DNA of 64,000 nucleotides from Pedobacter xixiisoli (GTDB lineage: Bacteria > Bacteroidota > Bacteroidia > Sphingobacteriales > Sphingobacteriaceae): contig NZ_OCMT01000005.1 in the NCBI RefSeq assembly GCF_900215335.1, positions 1 to 64,000 of the forward strand. Reading direction: 5' to 3'. The position numbers and the translations under genes were made by a program. This document shows, one piece after another, positions 51,149 through 61,099 of the stretch. Below the pieces are notes generated by a model. It saw only the letters and a program-made list of their open reading frames with translations. It was not told the DNA's origin and did not search any database. The first letter of the stretch is position 1. Each line of letters starts with the position of its first letter.

Positions 51149-53077
51149 CTAAGAAGCCATTATTTTAGTGGTTCTGCTTACTGCTATTTTTTTTGCTGCT
51201 TGGATAATTGCAGCAGTATCGTAACCACAAAGTGCCCACAATTCAGGTTGCTCGCCATGCTCTACAATCTCATCTGGTATACCCAATCTAGTAACATTAC
51301 ATTTATAACCATTATCAGCCATAAATTCTAATACTGCGCTACCCATTCCTCCTTGTAAACAACCATCTTCTACAGTGATTATGTTTTTGAAACGAGTAAA
51401 CACATCGTGAAGTAGTTCTTCATCTAAAGGTTTAACGAAACGTAAATCGTAATGCGCAGGATTAATGCCATCGCTGTTTAGCTCCTTACAAGCTTCTACA
51501 GCAAAATTACCAACGTGACCAATAGTTAAGATTGCAACATCCTCACCATCGCATACTTTACGACCTTTCCCTACTTGTATTTCATTCAACGGACGTTTCC
51601 AATCTGGTAACATGCCATTTCCTCTTGGATAACGAATAGTGAAAGGACCTTTGTTTTCTAGCTGAGCGGTATACATCATGTTACGTAGCTCTTCTTCATT
51701 CATTGGAGAAGCTACTGTCATATTTGGAATGCAGCGCATAAAGGCTAAATCGTAAGCACCATGGTGTGTTGCGCCATCAGCGCCAGCTAAACCTGCTCTA
51801 TCTAAACAAAATACTACATTCAAGTTTTGTATGGCCACATCGTGGATGACTTGATCATATGCCCTTTGCATAAAGCTAGAGTAGATGTTACAGAAAGGTA
51901 CTAAACCTTGGGTAGCTAAACCGGCAGAAAAAGTTACTGCATGTTGTTCGGCGATACCCACGTCAAAAGCTCTTTCTGGCATTGCTTTCATCATGATATT
52001 TAGCGAGCAGCCAGATGGCATTGCAGGAGTAATGCCTACAATCTTACTATTTGCTTCCGCTAATTCCACCATCGTATGTCCAAAAACATCCTGGTATTTT
52101 GGAGGTTGCGGTTTATCAATTACAGGCTTTTTAATTTCGCCAGTAATTTTATCGAATAAGCCTGGTGCATGCCATTTGGTTTGGTCTTTTTCCGCTAATG
52201 CGAAACCTTTACCTTTAACCGTAACGCAATGCAACAGCTTAGGGCCAGGAATAGCAGACAGGTCTTTGATGATTGCCGCTAAACGTTTCACGTCATGACC
52301 ATCTACGGGACCAAAATATCTAAAATTTAAAGCTTCGAAAAGGTTACTTTGCTTAAGTAAAGTGCCTTTGATACTTTTTTGGATTTTCTTTACGTATTTC
52401 TGTGCATTTGGACCAAGCTCAGAAAGTTTGGTCAGCACATTGAAAACATCATCCCTAAAACGGTTATAAGATTTAGAAGTGGTGATGCTGGTTAAATATT
52501 CTTTCAGTGCACCAACGTTCGGGTCAATCGACATACAATTGTCATTCAAAATCACCAAAACGTTAGATTTTTCAATGCCTGCATGGTTTAAACCTTCAAA
52601 GGCTAGACCTGCAGTCATTGCACCATCGCCAATTACGGCTACGTGTTGTCTATCTTTTTCGCCTTTGTAATGAGAGGCTACGGCCATACCCAAAGCTGCG
52701 GAAATGGAAGTAGAAGAGTGACCTACACCAAAAGTATCATATTCGCTTTCGCTAATTTTCGGAAAGCCGCTAATGCCGTTAATAATCCTATTGGTGTGAA
52801 ATTGGTCTTTCCTTCCCGTTAAGATTTTGTGACCATAAGCTTGGTGGCCTACGTCCCAAATCAACTTATCATAAGGCGTATTGAGGGCGTAATGCAGTGC
52901 AACGGTAAGTTCTACCACACCTAAACTTGCGCCAAAATGCCCGCCATTAACGCTCACTACATCAATGATATATTGACGTAACTCCTGACAAATTTGCTCC
53001 AGTTCCTCCTCACTGTATTTCTTTAAATCTTCTGGGTAATTTATAGTAGATAATAAAGTTCCTGTCTTAACTTCCAT
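51149..53077 (-). CDS. dxs: 1-deoxy-D-xylulose-5-phosphate synthase
   Basis: Condenses pyruvate and glyceraldehyde 3-phosphate with thiamine diphosphate, the entry step of the MEP isoprenoid pathway. The 642-residue protein has VNGGHFGASLGVVELTVALH, DVGHQAYGHKILTGR, the ThDP motif GDGAMTAGLAFEGLNHAG...NDN, CDL-type GLAGADGATHHGAYD, and a transketolase C-domain. Its isoprenoid product also supplies undecaprenyl phosphate for the polysaccharide and peptidoglycan pathways. It is divergent from glyA and appears monocistronic. Confidence 0.97.
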   Translation of the reverse strand: MEVKTGTLLSTINYPEDLKKYSEEELEQICQELRQYIIDVVSVNGGHFGASLGVVELTVALHYALNTPYDKLIWDVGHQAYGHKILTGRKDQFHTNRIINGISGFPKISESEYDTFGVGHSSTSISAALGMAVASHYKGEKDRQHVAVIGDGAMTAGLAFEGLNHAGIEKSNVLVILNDNCMSIDPNVGALKEYLTSITTSKSYNRFRDDVFNVLTKLSELGPNAQKYVKKIQKSIKGTLLKQSNLFEALNFRYFGPVDGHDVKRLAAIIKDLSAIPGPKLLHCVTVKGKGFALAEKDQTKWHAPGLFDKITGEIKKPVIDKPQPPKYQDVFGHTMVELAEANSKIVGITPAMPSGCSLNIMMKAMPERAFDVGIAEQHAVTFSAGLATQGLVPFCNIYSSFMQRAYDQVIHDVAIQNLNVVFCLDRAGLAGADGATHHGAYDLAFMRCIPNMTVASPMNEEELRNMMYTAQLENKGPFTIRYPRGNGMLPDWKRPLNEIQVGKGRKVCDGEDVAILTIGHVGNFAVEACKELNSDGINPAHYDLRFVKPLDEELLHDVFTRFKNIITVEDGCLQGGMGSAVLEFMADNGYKCNVTRLGIPDEIVEHGEQPELWALCGYDTAAIIQAAKKIAVSRTTKIMAS

Positions 53078-53261
53078 GCAATGTTATAAAAGTACAAATT
53101 ACGGTATTTTGTTTAATAAATTTATCAATAAAAGTTTCAAATCGATAGTATGCTTTAGCCAATGCTGATGAGAATGACTTAGTTATGCGCATTAGTTCAT
53201 TGTATAACCTAAATTTTTGGTTATTTTTACCGAAACAAACACATATTTTCCAATTTCAAGA

Positions 53262-54533
53262 ATGAACAGAGACACATTAGTTTTCGATTTAATTGACAAA
53301 GAACTAGACAGACAAGAACACGGATTAGAGCTTATTGCTTCTGAAAACTTCGTTAGCAAGCAAGTAATGGAAGCTGCAGGGTCGGTATTAACCAACAAAT
53401 ACGCGGAAGGTTTGCCAGGAAAGCGTTACTATGGAGGTTGCCAAGTGGTAGACGAAATAGAGAACATTGCTATCGATAGAGCAAAAAAACTTTTCGGTGC
53501 TGCATGGGTAAACGTGCAACCACACTCAGGTGCTCAAGCTAATGCTGCAGTAATGTTAGCGGTAATTCAACCTGGAGATAAAATTTTAGGTTTCGATTTG
53601 TCTCATGGAGGTCACTTAACTCATGGTTCTCCCGTTAATTTCTCTGGAAAATTATATCAGCCTTTGTTCTATGGAGTTAAAAAGGAAGATGGTAAAATAG
53701 ACTATGCAAAATTGGAAGAAGTAGCCTTAGCTGAAAAACCAAAATTGATTATCTGCGGTGCTTCTGCTTACTCAAGGGAGTGGGATTACGCTTTTATCCG
53801 TAAAGTAGCAGATCAAATCGGTGCTTTGGTGTTGGCAGATATTTCTCATCCAGCAGGTTTTATCGCTAAAGGATTATTAGACAATCCACTTCCTCATTGC
53901 CATATTGTAACTACAACTACGCACAAAACCTTAAGAGGGCCTCGTGGTGGTATGATTATGATGGGTAAAGATTTTGAAAATCCATGGGGTTTAAAAACAC
54001 CAAAAGGCGAAACTAGAATGATGTCTAATTTATTAGATATGGCTGTTTTTCCTGGTACGCAAGGTGGTCCATTAGAACACATTATTGCAGCTAAAGCAAT
54101 TGCATTTGGCGAGGCTTTAACAGATGAGTATGGTGATTATATCAAACAAGTTGGCGTAAATGCACAAGCAATGGCTAAGGCATTTGTAGCTAAAGGATAT
54201 GGAATTATCTCTGGAGGTACAGACAACCACTTGATGTTAATCGATTTGAGAAACAAAAATATCACTGGTAAGTTAGCTGAAGAAGCTTTGGGTAAAGCCG
54301 ATATCACAGTGAATAAAAATATGGTGCCTTTTGACGATAAATCTCCATTTGTAACCTCAGGTTTTAGAGTAGGTACTGCTGCTATTACTTCTAGAGGTTT
54401 TAAAGAAGAGCAAATGGCTGATATTGTTGAACTTATCGATGAGGCTTTGACTAATTCAGGAGATGAACAAGTATTAAGTGCTGTAAAAACTAAAGTTCAA
54501 GCCTTAGTAAGTCGTTTTCCTCTGTATAAATAG
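53262..54533 (+). CDS. glyA: Serine hydroxymethyltransferase
   Basis: Interconverts serine and glycine, supplying one-carbon units on tetrahydrofolate. The 423-residue PLP enzyme starts at the ATG at 53262 (MNRDTLVFDLIDKEL); a longer frame from 53217 adds unlike residues. Motifs include LELIASENFVS, NKYAEGLPGKRYYGGC, QPHSGAQAN, DISHPAGFI, and PLP Lys222 in TTTTHKTLRGPRGG. Length and order are normal. The hybrid kinase gene follows after 27 bases. Confidence 0.97.
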   Translation: MNRDTLVFDLIDKELDRQEHGLELIASENFVSKQVMEAAGSVLTNKYAEGLPGKRYYGGCQVVDEIENIAIDRAKKLFGAAWVNVQPHSGAQANAAVMLAVIQPGDKILGFDLSHGGHLTHGSPVNFSGKLYQPLFYGVKKEDGKIDYAKLEEVALAEKPKLIICGASAYSREWDYAFIRKVADQIGALVLADISHPAGFIAKGLLDNPLPHCHIVTTTTHKTLRGPRGGMIMMGKDFENPWGLKTPKGETRMMSNLLDMAVFPGTQGGPLEHIIAAKAIAFGEALTDEYGDYIKQVGVNAQAMAKAFVAKGYGIISGGTDNHLMLIDLRNKNITGKLAEEALGKADITVNKNMVPFDDKSPFVTSGFRVGTAAITSRGFKEEQMADIVELIDEALTNSGDEQVLSAVKTKVQALVSRFPLYK

Positions 54534-54560
54534 CTATATTAGGTAGTTATTTGTACAAAT

Positions 54561-57320
54561 ATGCTCAATATCCCTTCTCCATATTATCAAATGGAAGAGC
54601 AGCGGTTAGCTGCACTTTACTCATATGATGTTCTTGGAGAAGGGCTTGAGAGCGAGCTCGACAACTTAGTTAAGCTTGCTGCTCAGATTGCATCCACTAA
54701 AAAAGCTTATATCAGCTTTGTGGATCAAGACCATGTGGTCTTTAAGGCCACTTATGGTCTATTAACTCAAGAAAGAATTTTTACTAGAGAAGGGAGTGTT
54801 TGCCAATATGCAATGCATGGCGATATCTATATCATCCCAGATATTAGAATAAGCAAAGATTTTGAGGGTAGTCCGCTGTTATACTCTCAAGATAATTTGG
54901 TGTTTTATGGAAGTATTCCATTAGTTGATACAGATGGTTTTCCTTTGGGCTGTTTGTGTGTAGTTGATGATTGCGAGGGAAATCTATCTTCTCTACAAAT
55001 TGAGGCACTACAAACTCTTTCCCTACAAATTGTTGCACAACTCTCCTTGAGAAGGAAAAACCTTCAGTTAATAGCACAAACTAAACGTTCTGAAGAGTTT
55101 ATCAATGTTTTTGAAGCTTCTCCAGAAATACACTGTATTTTGACTAGAGATGGCGATATCCTGTTTACCAATCAGGCGGCTAATAAATTGTTGGGCTATA
55201 GCATGGAAGAAATTCTGGGAAAAAGCATGTGGAGCTTTTGTTATAGAGATGATATCATTAAAATTACGAAGCACATAGAGCAAGGCTTGATAAGAGGCGA
55301 AAAGCAATTCTTTTTAGATTTTAGAGTTGTTGATAAAGCTAAGAGGGTGAAATGGTTGAGTTGGAGCATGGTAGCTAAAGAAGATAGGTGGTATAGTTAT
55401 GGAAGGGATATCACAGAGAAAAAGCGCTTAGATGTAGAGCTAACTCATTTGTCTTTTGTAGCCAGCAAAGTAAATAATGGCGTAGTAATTAGTGATGATT
55501 ATAATCGTGTAAGTTGGGCAAATGACGCCTTTACAGAGATTACTGGCTTCACTTTAGAAGATATACAGGGTAAGCCATTAGGAGATTTGATCAGAGGTCC
55601 GGAAACGGATTGGTCGGTTGTTGAAGAGGCTAGAAAGCTAACTAGTGAAAAGAAATCATTTACGGTAGATATTCTTGCCTATAGAAAAGATAAGACCAAA
55701 ATATGGCTATCGATTTACAGTAGTATCATTTTGAGTGCTGATGGTGAAGTGGAAACGGAAATAGAAATTATCCTTGATATTACTGATAAGAAGAAGGCAG
55801 AGCAGGAATTGGCAGTATTGTCTACGGTGGCGAGTAAAACCAATACAGGTGTCAGTATTTGTAACCAAGATGGAGAAATCACTTGGATAAATGAAGCATT
55901 AGAAAAATTGATAGGATATTCTTCTGCTGAGCTTTCAGGAAAAATGTTGGGTGATGTGCTTTCCACTGATCAAACAGATCGACAGGTGATATTGAAAGCA
56001 AGAACCGCTTCAGAGCACAAGCAATCGTTCTCTATTGAAGTATTGGCACAGAAAAAAAATGGCACTTCTATTTGGTTGGCAGTGTCTAATACGCCTATAG
56101 TTAACAGTAGCGGCAAGGTAGAACGGTATATAGAGCTAATTACTGATATTACCGAACGTAAGCAAGTAGAGCGAGATATTTTGGAAGCAAAAGAACAAGC
56201 TTTGCAGTTAAGTGAAGCTAAAGAAATGTTCTTGTCGGTGATGAGCCATGAAATACGCACGCCGCTAAATGCCATTATCGGGATGACTCATTTACTAATT
56301 GAAAATGACCCTAAGCCTTCTCAAACTGACGATCTTAATATTCTAAAGTTTTCTGGCGAGAACTTGTTGAGTATCATCAATGATGTACTTGATTTTACTA
56401 AGATAGAAACGGGTAATCTCCATTTGGAATTTTTGCCCGTTAATCTTCAGCTTTTGTGTGCAGATATCATTAGTTCACTGCAAATTAACGCAACCAAACA
56501 GCAAAATGATTTAAATCTACAATTTGATGGACAAATCCCTTCTTTGGTGTCGGCAGATAAAACAAGACTTTACCAAATACTAATGAATTTGTTGGGTAAT
56601 GCCATTAAGTTTACAACTAAAGGACGGGTAGATTTAATCGTGAAGGCTCAACAAGAACATACAGAGAAAATTGATATCTATTTCGAAGTTAAAGATAATG
56701 GAATTGGTATTCCTTCAGATAAGAAAGACTATATTTTTGAGACTTTTACGCAGGCTCGAGCAGATATTTCCCGTAAATACGGTGGAACGGGCTTAGGTTT
56801 GGCAATCACTAAAAAACTGCTCAAATTGTATCAGTCCGAAATTAAAGTAGACAGCTTAGAAGGAAAAGGGACGTCATTTTCATTTGTAATTAGCTTTGAT
56901 AAAATATCACAAGTAGAAACTCAGAAAGCATTTAAACCAGTAGTTTTTGAAGGAAAACGAGTTTTAGTTGTTGATGATAATGAAATTAATATTCTTATTG
57001 CTAAGCGTATTCTAATGAAATGGGGATTGAGTATTGATTTTGCCGCAGATGGTTATAAGGCAATTGCGTGTATTACCAAAAATAAGTACGATCTAGTTTT
57101 TATGGATATCAAAATGCCTGGTATTACCGGATTTGAAACTACAACTATCATCAGAGGGATGGAAGAGGAGCACTATAAAAACCTACCTATTGTAGCACTT
57201 ACTGCCTCAACTTTGCACGACGAGGAAAGTAAATTTAAGGAAAGTGGTATGAACGGACATGTGCTGAAACCTTTCAGCCCGACTGAGATTAAAAAGGTGT
57301 TATCTGAATTTCTGATATAA
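54561..57320 (+). CDS. Hybrid sensor histidine kinase (GAF-PAS-PAS-PAS-HisKA-HATPase-REC)
   Basis: A 919-residue cytoplasmic sensor without membrane helices. A GAF domain is at ~22-165. Three PAS domains lie at ~175-295, ~296-416 and ~417-535, the last two with GRDI/ITDITERK-type PAC ends. HisKA follows (~553-620; MSHEIRTPLNAI with His563), then HATPase (NLLGNAIKFT, DNGIGIP, GGTGLGLAI) and a receiver at ~798-917 with Asp849 in FMDIKMPG. No output domain is fused, so phosphate may move to a separate phosphotransferase or regulator. It is 27 bases after glyA, which may be chance. Confidence 0.93.
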   Translation: MLNIPSPYYQMEEQRLAALYSYDVLGEGLESELDNLVKLAAQIASTKKAYISFVDQDHVVFKATYGLLTQERIFTREGSVCQYAMHGDIYIIPDIRISKDFEGSPLLYSQDNLVFYGSIPLVDTDGFPLGCLCVVDDCEGNLSSLQIEALQTLSLQIVAQLSLRRKNLQLIAQTKRSEEFINVFEASPEIHCILTRDGDILFTNQAANKLLGYSMEEILGKSMWSFCYRDDIIKITKHIEQGLIRGEKQFFLDFRVVDKAKRVKWLSWSMVAKEDRWYSYGRDITEKKRLDVELTHLSFVASKVNNGVVISDDYNRVSWANDAFTEITGFTLEDIQGKPLGDLIRGPETDWSVVEEARKLTSEKKSFTVDILAYRKDKTKIWLSIYSSIILSADGEVETEIEIILDITDKKKAEQELAVLSTVASKTNTGVSICNQDGEITWINEALEKLIGYSSAELSGKMLGDVLSTDQTDRQVILKARTASEHKQSFSIEVLAQKKNGTSIWLAVSNTPIVNSSGKVERYIELITDITERKQVERDILEAKEQALQLSEAKEMFLSVMSHEIRTPLNAIIGMTHLLIENDPKPSQTDDLNILKFSGENLLSIINDVLDFTKIETGNLHLEFLPVNLQLLCADIISSLQINATKQQNDLNLQFDGQIPSLVSADKTRLYQILMNLLGNAIKFTTKGRVDLIVKAQQEHTEKIDIYFEVKDNGIGIPSDKKDYIFETFTQARADISRKYGGTGLGLAITKKLLKLYQSEIKVDSLEGKGTSFSFVISFDKISQVETQKAFKPVVFEGKRVLVVDDNEINILIAKRILMKWGLSIDFAADGYKAIACITKNKYDLVFMDIKMPGITGFETTTIIRGMEEEHYKNLPIVALTASTLHDEESKFKESGMNGHVLKPFSPTEIKKVLSEFLI

Positions 57321-57324
57321 AGTA

Positions 57325-57359
57325 AAGGGCCGATATTCCCTGAGGAAGTATCGACCCTT
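57325..57359 (+). terminator. Imperfect hairpin after the hybrid kinase gene
   Basis: AAGGGCCGATA (57325-57335) pairs with TATCGACCCTT (57349-57359) with one mismatch. There is no T-run after it, so termination may be weak or factor-dependent. Confidence 0.5.
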
Positions 57360-57433
57360 ACCATCTAAATTAACGCTCTCGATATAATAAACGAGAAGCA
57401 TGATTAAAAAGTTTTTAAAAGATTGAAGTTTTT

Positions 57434-58819
57434 TTAGTTATTCTCATAACATCCTAATTCAGAAGGAAATAATCTTTGCTTTTCTAGGATGTCCTTCGAT
57501 AAATAGATGGTGAAATACGGATGAGAACTGAGATTTAATCCCTTGTTTTTAGCAGGGCTAGTATCGCTAATTTTGAAGTTTCCTTGTCGTGGATTGATAA
57601 AAAGAGGGTCAATATTAATTATATTATCATTTCCGTTAAACTCAGTTTTAGTTGTTTTAATTAGGTTGTTCCTAAGGTTAACCACCGAAACTGCAGTAGA
57701 TTTTTTCTCAATGGTAAGCTCATCTTCTAAACTGCCCCAAATAATATTGTTGGTTAACGTTGCATTTAGAGATGCAAACTCCGTAGCGCTAATAAAATCT
57801 GACAGATGAACTCCTGATGTTCTGCGAGCAAAGCTATAATTGTAAGCTCCAAAAGTGTTCTGAGCTAAATCATAAGTGCCCCCGCCAATACCGTAAACTA
57901 AGTATTGCCCGCAATTATGGAAAAGGTTGTTGTAGGCAACTAAATTGGTGTGATAGCCCAAAAGCCCAACCACTTGCATGTTTTTTACCATCGTGTTAGC
58001 CAATATAAGCTTAGGATTGCTGTTGGAAGAAAGCGAATCAACTGTGATTCCTGCAATGCCATTTTTAATGGTAGCGTGATTAATCACAGAATTTTTGCTA
58101 CTGCCATAAAAATGGATGCCATTCCATTGTCCTGGTTCTTCTTCATAGATGCGCTCGGTTCTGTCACTGGCAAATAAAATGGAATCTTGTTTAGTTCCTA
58201 CAGCAGTTAAAGTGCCTTTTACATTCATTGTGGAACCGTTATGAAACAAAACTTTGGTTCCAGCAGCAATAGTTAATGTGGCATTTTCCTCTACGGTTAG
58301 CAAATTAGAAATGATATAGGGCAATTTACTATCCCATACGGTATTGTTTTTAATAGACTCATTCTTAAGAAAGATGGCATTTTGACCGTAAGCTACTAAA
58401 GGTATTTTTTCTTGTTTGCCATTGAAAGACATCAAGATCGCATCTTCTACAATAAAGGTTTGGGTTTGTAAGGTAGGGTCGATGGTTACTTTTACCAAAA
58501 CATTGATAGAATCATTTCCATTAATTTTTACGTTTTTTCCTTCTGCCATCTGCCTCCCATTAACGTTGATGATAAATGGAGAGTTTGTACCGCCCCCAAT
58601 TTTAATCTCATCTAGATTAATGGCTTTATCATTATAATTGAAGATTTTAAATCGACGTACCGTAGAGCCTACAGAGGTAAAAACGGTGTCAAATAAAACA
58701 CTATCAGTAGAAAAACTCAGCTTTGCATTGGGGTCAAAAGCAATATCCTCATCTTTATTACAAGCTGCAAAGGAGAAGGTAAGTATGGTAAGTAATATAA
58801 GTAGAGTTACATTTTTCAT
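57434..58819 (-). CDS. Lipoprotein with right-handed beta-helix repeats
   Basis: A 461-residue lipoprotein. The signal MKNVTLLILLTILTFSFAAC places the lipidated Cys at 20, then NKDED. Residues ~35-145 are an Ig-like beta-sandwich (LSFSTDSVLFDTVFTSVGST, FKIFNYNDKAINL). Residues ~165-440 contain parallel beta-helix repeats (ATLTIAAGTKVLFHN, NSVINHATIKNGIAGITV). Such proteins in Bacteroidota are envelope-attached; the specific role is unknown. It lies 76 bases after the comF-like gene on the same strand and could be cotranscribed with it. Confidence 0.8.
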   Translation of the reverse strand: MKNVTLLILLTILTFSFAACNKDEDIAFDPNAKLSFSTDSVLFDTVFTSVGSTVRRFKIFNYNDKAINLDEIKIGGGTNSPFIINVNGRQMAEGKNVKINGNDSINVLVKVTIDPTLQTQTFIVEDAILMSFNGKQEKIPLVAYGQNAIFLKNESIKNNTVWDSKLPYIISNLLTVEENATLTIAAGTKVLFHNGSTMNVKGTLTAVGTKQDSILFASDRTERIYEEEPGQWNGIHFYGSSKNSVINHATIKNGIAGITVDSLSSNSNPKLILANTMVKNMQVVGLLGYHTNLVAYNNLFHNCGQYLVYGIGGGTYDLAQNTFGAYNYSFARRTSGVHLSDFISATEFASLNATLTNNIIWGSLEDELTIEKKSTAVSVVNLRNNLIKTTKTEFNGNDNIINIDPLFINPRQGNFKISDTSPAKNKGLNLSSHPYFTIYLSKDILEKQRLFPSELGCYENN

Positions 58820-58895
58820 CTGTTTTTTTATAAATTTTTATTTGTCAGATGGAGCTTACAAAGATTGAAAATCAATTTAAATCTTTGACGGTTCA

Positions 58896-59594
58896 TTATT
58901 CTGCAAATGCTATAGCAGCGATGCTCAGTTTCTTAATTCCATGGTTTAGCAAAACGTTTCCGCAGGCTTCTAGCGTAGCTCCAGTAGTAATTACGTCATC
59001 AACTAAAAGGATGTGTTTATCTAATAAATCATACGCATTTTTAACGTTAAAAACATCCTGCATATTTTCATAGCGGGTATATCTTGCTTTTTTGGTCTGG
59101 CTTTCGGTAGATTTATTTCGTAGTAAATGTTTTGTGCTTACCGATATTTCTAGTTCTTCTGCCAAACCTTTTGCAATATACTCACTTTGATTGTAACCTC
59201 TTAGTCTCAATTTTTTTTGATGTAACGGAACGGGAATAACGATATCAATATCTGCGTAAGCATCACTTTTGGATAGTTTATTGGCTAAAAGCTTACCTAG
59301 GGTAATGCCGATATCGGTTTTACCAGCATATTTTAAGCCATGAATAAGGTTTTGCACTTTGGTTCCTTTCTTGAAATATAGCATCGCCATAGCGGCGTTT
59401 ACTGGCAATCGGCCCCAAAGTTGTTTCGCCACTAGGTTATCTTCGTACAAATGAAAATCGGTAAAAGGCAAATCGTACAGACACTTGGTACAAATGTCTT
59501 TCTCTCCATGATAGAGCAACTTTCCACAGCCATTACATAGCTCGGGGAAAAGCAGATTAATTAAATCTTCGGTATAACGTTTCAAGGCAAACAT
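58896..59594 (-). CDS. ComF-family phosphoribosyltransferase-like protein
   Basis: A 232-residue protein with an N-terminal double CxxC zinc motif (ELCNGCGKLL, DICTKCLYDLP) and a C-terminal PRTase domain with the PRPP loop LLVDDVITTGATLEAC. The LRLRGYNQSEYIAKGLA segment is a ComF signature. ComF family members assist DNA uptake in competent bacteria, though in Bacteroidota the role is not settled. Its upstream region (59595-59760) is part of a diverged repeat that recurs at 63761. Confidence 0.92.
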   Translation of the reverse strand: MFALKRYTEDLINLLFPELCNGCGKLLYHGEKDICTKCLYDLPFTDFHLYEDNLVAKQLWGRLPVNAAMAMLYFKKGTKVQNLIHGLKYAGKTDIGITLGKLLANKLSKSDAYADIDIVIPVPLHQKKLRLRGYNQSEYIAKGLAEELEISVSTKHLLRNKSTESQTKKARYTRYENMQDVFNVKNAYDLLDKHILLVDDVITTGATLEACGNVLLNHGIKKLSIAAIAFAE

Positions 59595-59599
59595 TATAC

Positions 59600-59757
59600 A
59601 ATTTACTAAATATTAGTTGATTAGAAAATTTTAAGCTTTTTCTTTAACTGCGAGTATTAGTGCTCAGTTTTAATGTAGAAGATTTATAATCTTATTTAGT
59701 TCGGATCACAGATTCTTTGATAGTTCTTCGGGATTATAAATCTCGAAGAGCAGATGT
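59600..59757 (+). repeat. Diverged direct repeat, copy A
   Basis: AATTTACTAAATATTAGTTG and the following ~40 bases resemble 63761-63815 (AATTTACTAATTATTAGTTG ...). A second matching block is TTCGGGATTATAAATC here and TTCGGGATTGTAAAGC near 63872. Both copies have the same orientation and bracket the accessory island. The element is decayed and its origin unknown. Confidence 0.55.
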
Positions 59758-59802
59758 CGTGCACCAACTATGGGCAAAGTATATCCGGTATATAAATTTG
59801 TA

Positions 59803-60468
59803 TTATTCTAATTCCGATTTCTTTATCCAGCCAGTGATTGTCTTTTTTCCATTATAGACAAATTTTAACCAGGTTAGATTTTCTCCAATGATTTTAATTT
59901 TATTCCCTTTAATTAAATACATTTTGGTTGCAATATTTGGCTTTTCATATATAATTGCCCTAGATGACCTTACTGTCTCGTATGAATATATAAAATCATC
60001 AATGTTGATTTTTTTATTTTTCACTTTAATTCGCAGGTCAGCTATTATCTTAGGGGATAAAGTATATAACTTTTCATAAAAAAATGCATTTTGATTGTAT
60101 AGATTTAAACTTCTATCACCTAATTCATATTCATATCCCAAAACGCCACCATTCTTAAAATTCAATCCGAATTTGTCATTTAAACTTCCTGTATTATTCA
60201 GTTTAATTGATATAAGGTTATCTGTGTCTACGTTAGGAGATAAAAAACCATATGAGCCATGTCTAGTTAAAGAATTATCAACTTTATTAGATTCATCAAC
60301 GTAAAAAAAGAGGAAATGTCCATTATAAAATGAATGATAACTCTTGTCGTTATTTATATCTATAAAAATTCCGTTAAAATCCTTGATAGAATTATTTTGT
60401 ATTTCTTGAGTTCTACCTTTAAAACTAATTAAGCTTAAAACTATAGCTGCATATATATTTATATTCAT
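59803..60468 (-). CDS. Hypothetical secreted protein with SH3-like C-terminus
   Basis: A 221-residue protein with a short signal-like N-terminus (MNINIYAAIVLSLISFKGRTQ). Most of it is unassigned beta-rich sequence. The last ~50 residues (TKMYLIKGNKIKIIGENLTW to the end, GWIKKSELE) have the pattern of a bacterial SH3 (SH3b/YgiM-like) domain. This tail closely resembles that of the neighbouring 198-residue protein (TKMYLIKGDKVEIL ... GWL), 5 bases away, so the two are paralogous at least there. The function is unknown; SH3b domains often bind cell-wall or surface ligands. Confidence 0.7.
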   Translation of the reverse strand: MNINIYAAIVLSLISFKGRTQEIQNNSIKDFNGIFIDINNDKSYHSFYNGHFLFFYVDESNKVDNSLTRHGSYGFLSPNVDTDNLISIKLNNTGSLNDKFGLNFKNGGVLGYEYELGDRSLNLYNQNAFFYEKLYTLSPKIIADLRIKVKNKKINIDDFIYSYETVRSSRAIIYEKPNIATKMYLIKGNKIKIIGENLTWLKFVYNGKKTITGWIKKSELE

Positions 60469-60473
60469 GTTGT

Positions 60474-61070
60474 TTATTTGCCTATATCATCTATTCTCAA
60501 CCAACCTTCTATTGTAGCTTTACCATAGTAACGAATTTTTACCCACTGGCCATCTTGGCTAAGTATCTCTACCTTGTCGCCTTTTATCAGATACATTTTT
60601 GTAGGCTGTGTTGCTGCTGGATTTTTAAAGATGGAGGCTTTAGGAACAGCAATGGTTTTTTCTACGGTTCCCATAAAATCTAGATAGATTTTCCAGTCTT
60701 TTGGTTTCTTCTTTAGACTTTTCAGTATTGTAGGGGGTATTTGTTTGATTTTTTCATATACATTTGGTGTACCATTAATTGCATAGAGTCTTAATAAATC
60801 AGGATCAGGAATAGTGGAGTCGTCATCTTCATTTAATGTAACAAAGCAGTCTCTTGTTGTTTCTAATAAGTCATCATTTTGATTTTTTTTAGTATAAAAA
60901 TAAATACGACTACCACTTTTTTCAAGTTGAGAGACATGTTTTAGTTCTTCATCTCCATGTTTTTCATAATCCCAAAAGCCGAAATAGGAAAAGGAGTCTT
61001 TGTCGCAATGGCTTTCTTTTTTGTTTGTATACGTTTTGATTTCTAGCGCTTTGTTTTGACGGATTATCAT
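60474..61070 (-). CDS. Hypothetical protein with SH3-like C-terminus, possibly 5'-truncated
   Basis: A 198-residue frame. The C-terminal ~50 residues (PTKMYLIKGDKVEILSQDGQ to RIDDIGK) form an SH3b-like domain shared with the downstream paralogue. Unlike that paralogue it lacks a signal peptide. The reading frame remains open upstream of the ATG (EFEYENIIIH) up to a stop at the edge of the RAYT element at 61100. It may therefore have lost its true start when the element inserted, or simply be cytoplasmic. Function unknown. Confidence 0.55.
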   Translation of the reverse strand: MIIRQNKALEIKTYTNKKESHCDKDSFSYFGFWDYEKHGDEELKHVSQLEKSGSRIYFYTKKNQNDDLLETTRDCFVTLNEDDDSTIPDPDLLRLYAINGTPNVYEKIKQIPPTILKSLKKKPKDWKIYLDFMGTVEKTIAVPKASIFKNPAATQPTKMYLIKGDKVEILSQDGQWVKIRYYGKATIEGWLRIDDIGK

Positions 61071-61099
61071 ATGGATGATAATATTTTCATATTCAAATT

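Noticed and set aside
58896..59594. ComF-like protein as evidence of a competence operon
   Set aside because: No other competence genes lie nearby, and ComF-like proteins are widespread in bacteria without known competence.
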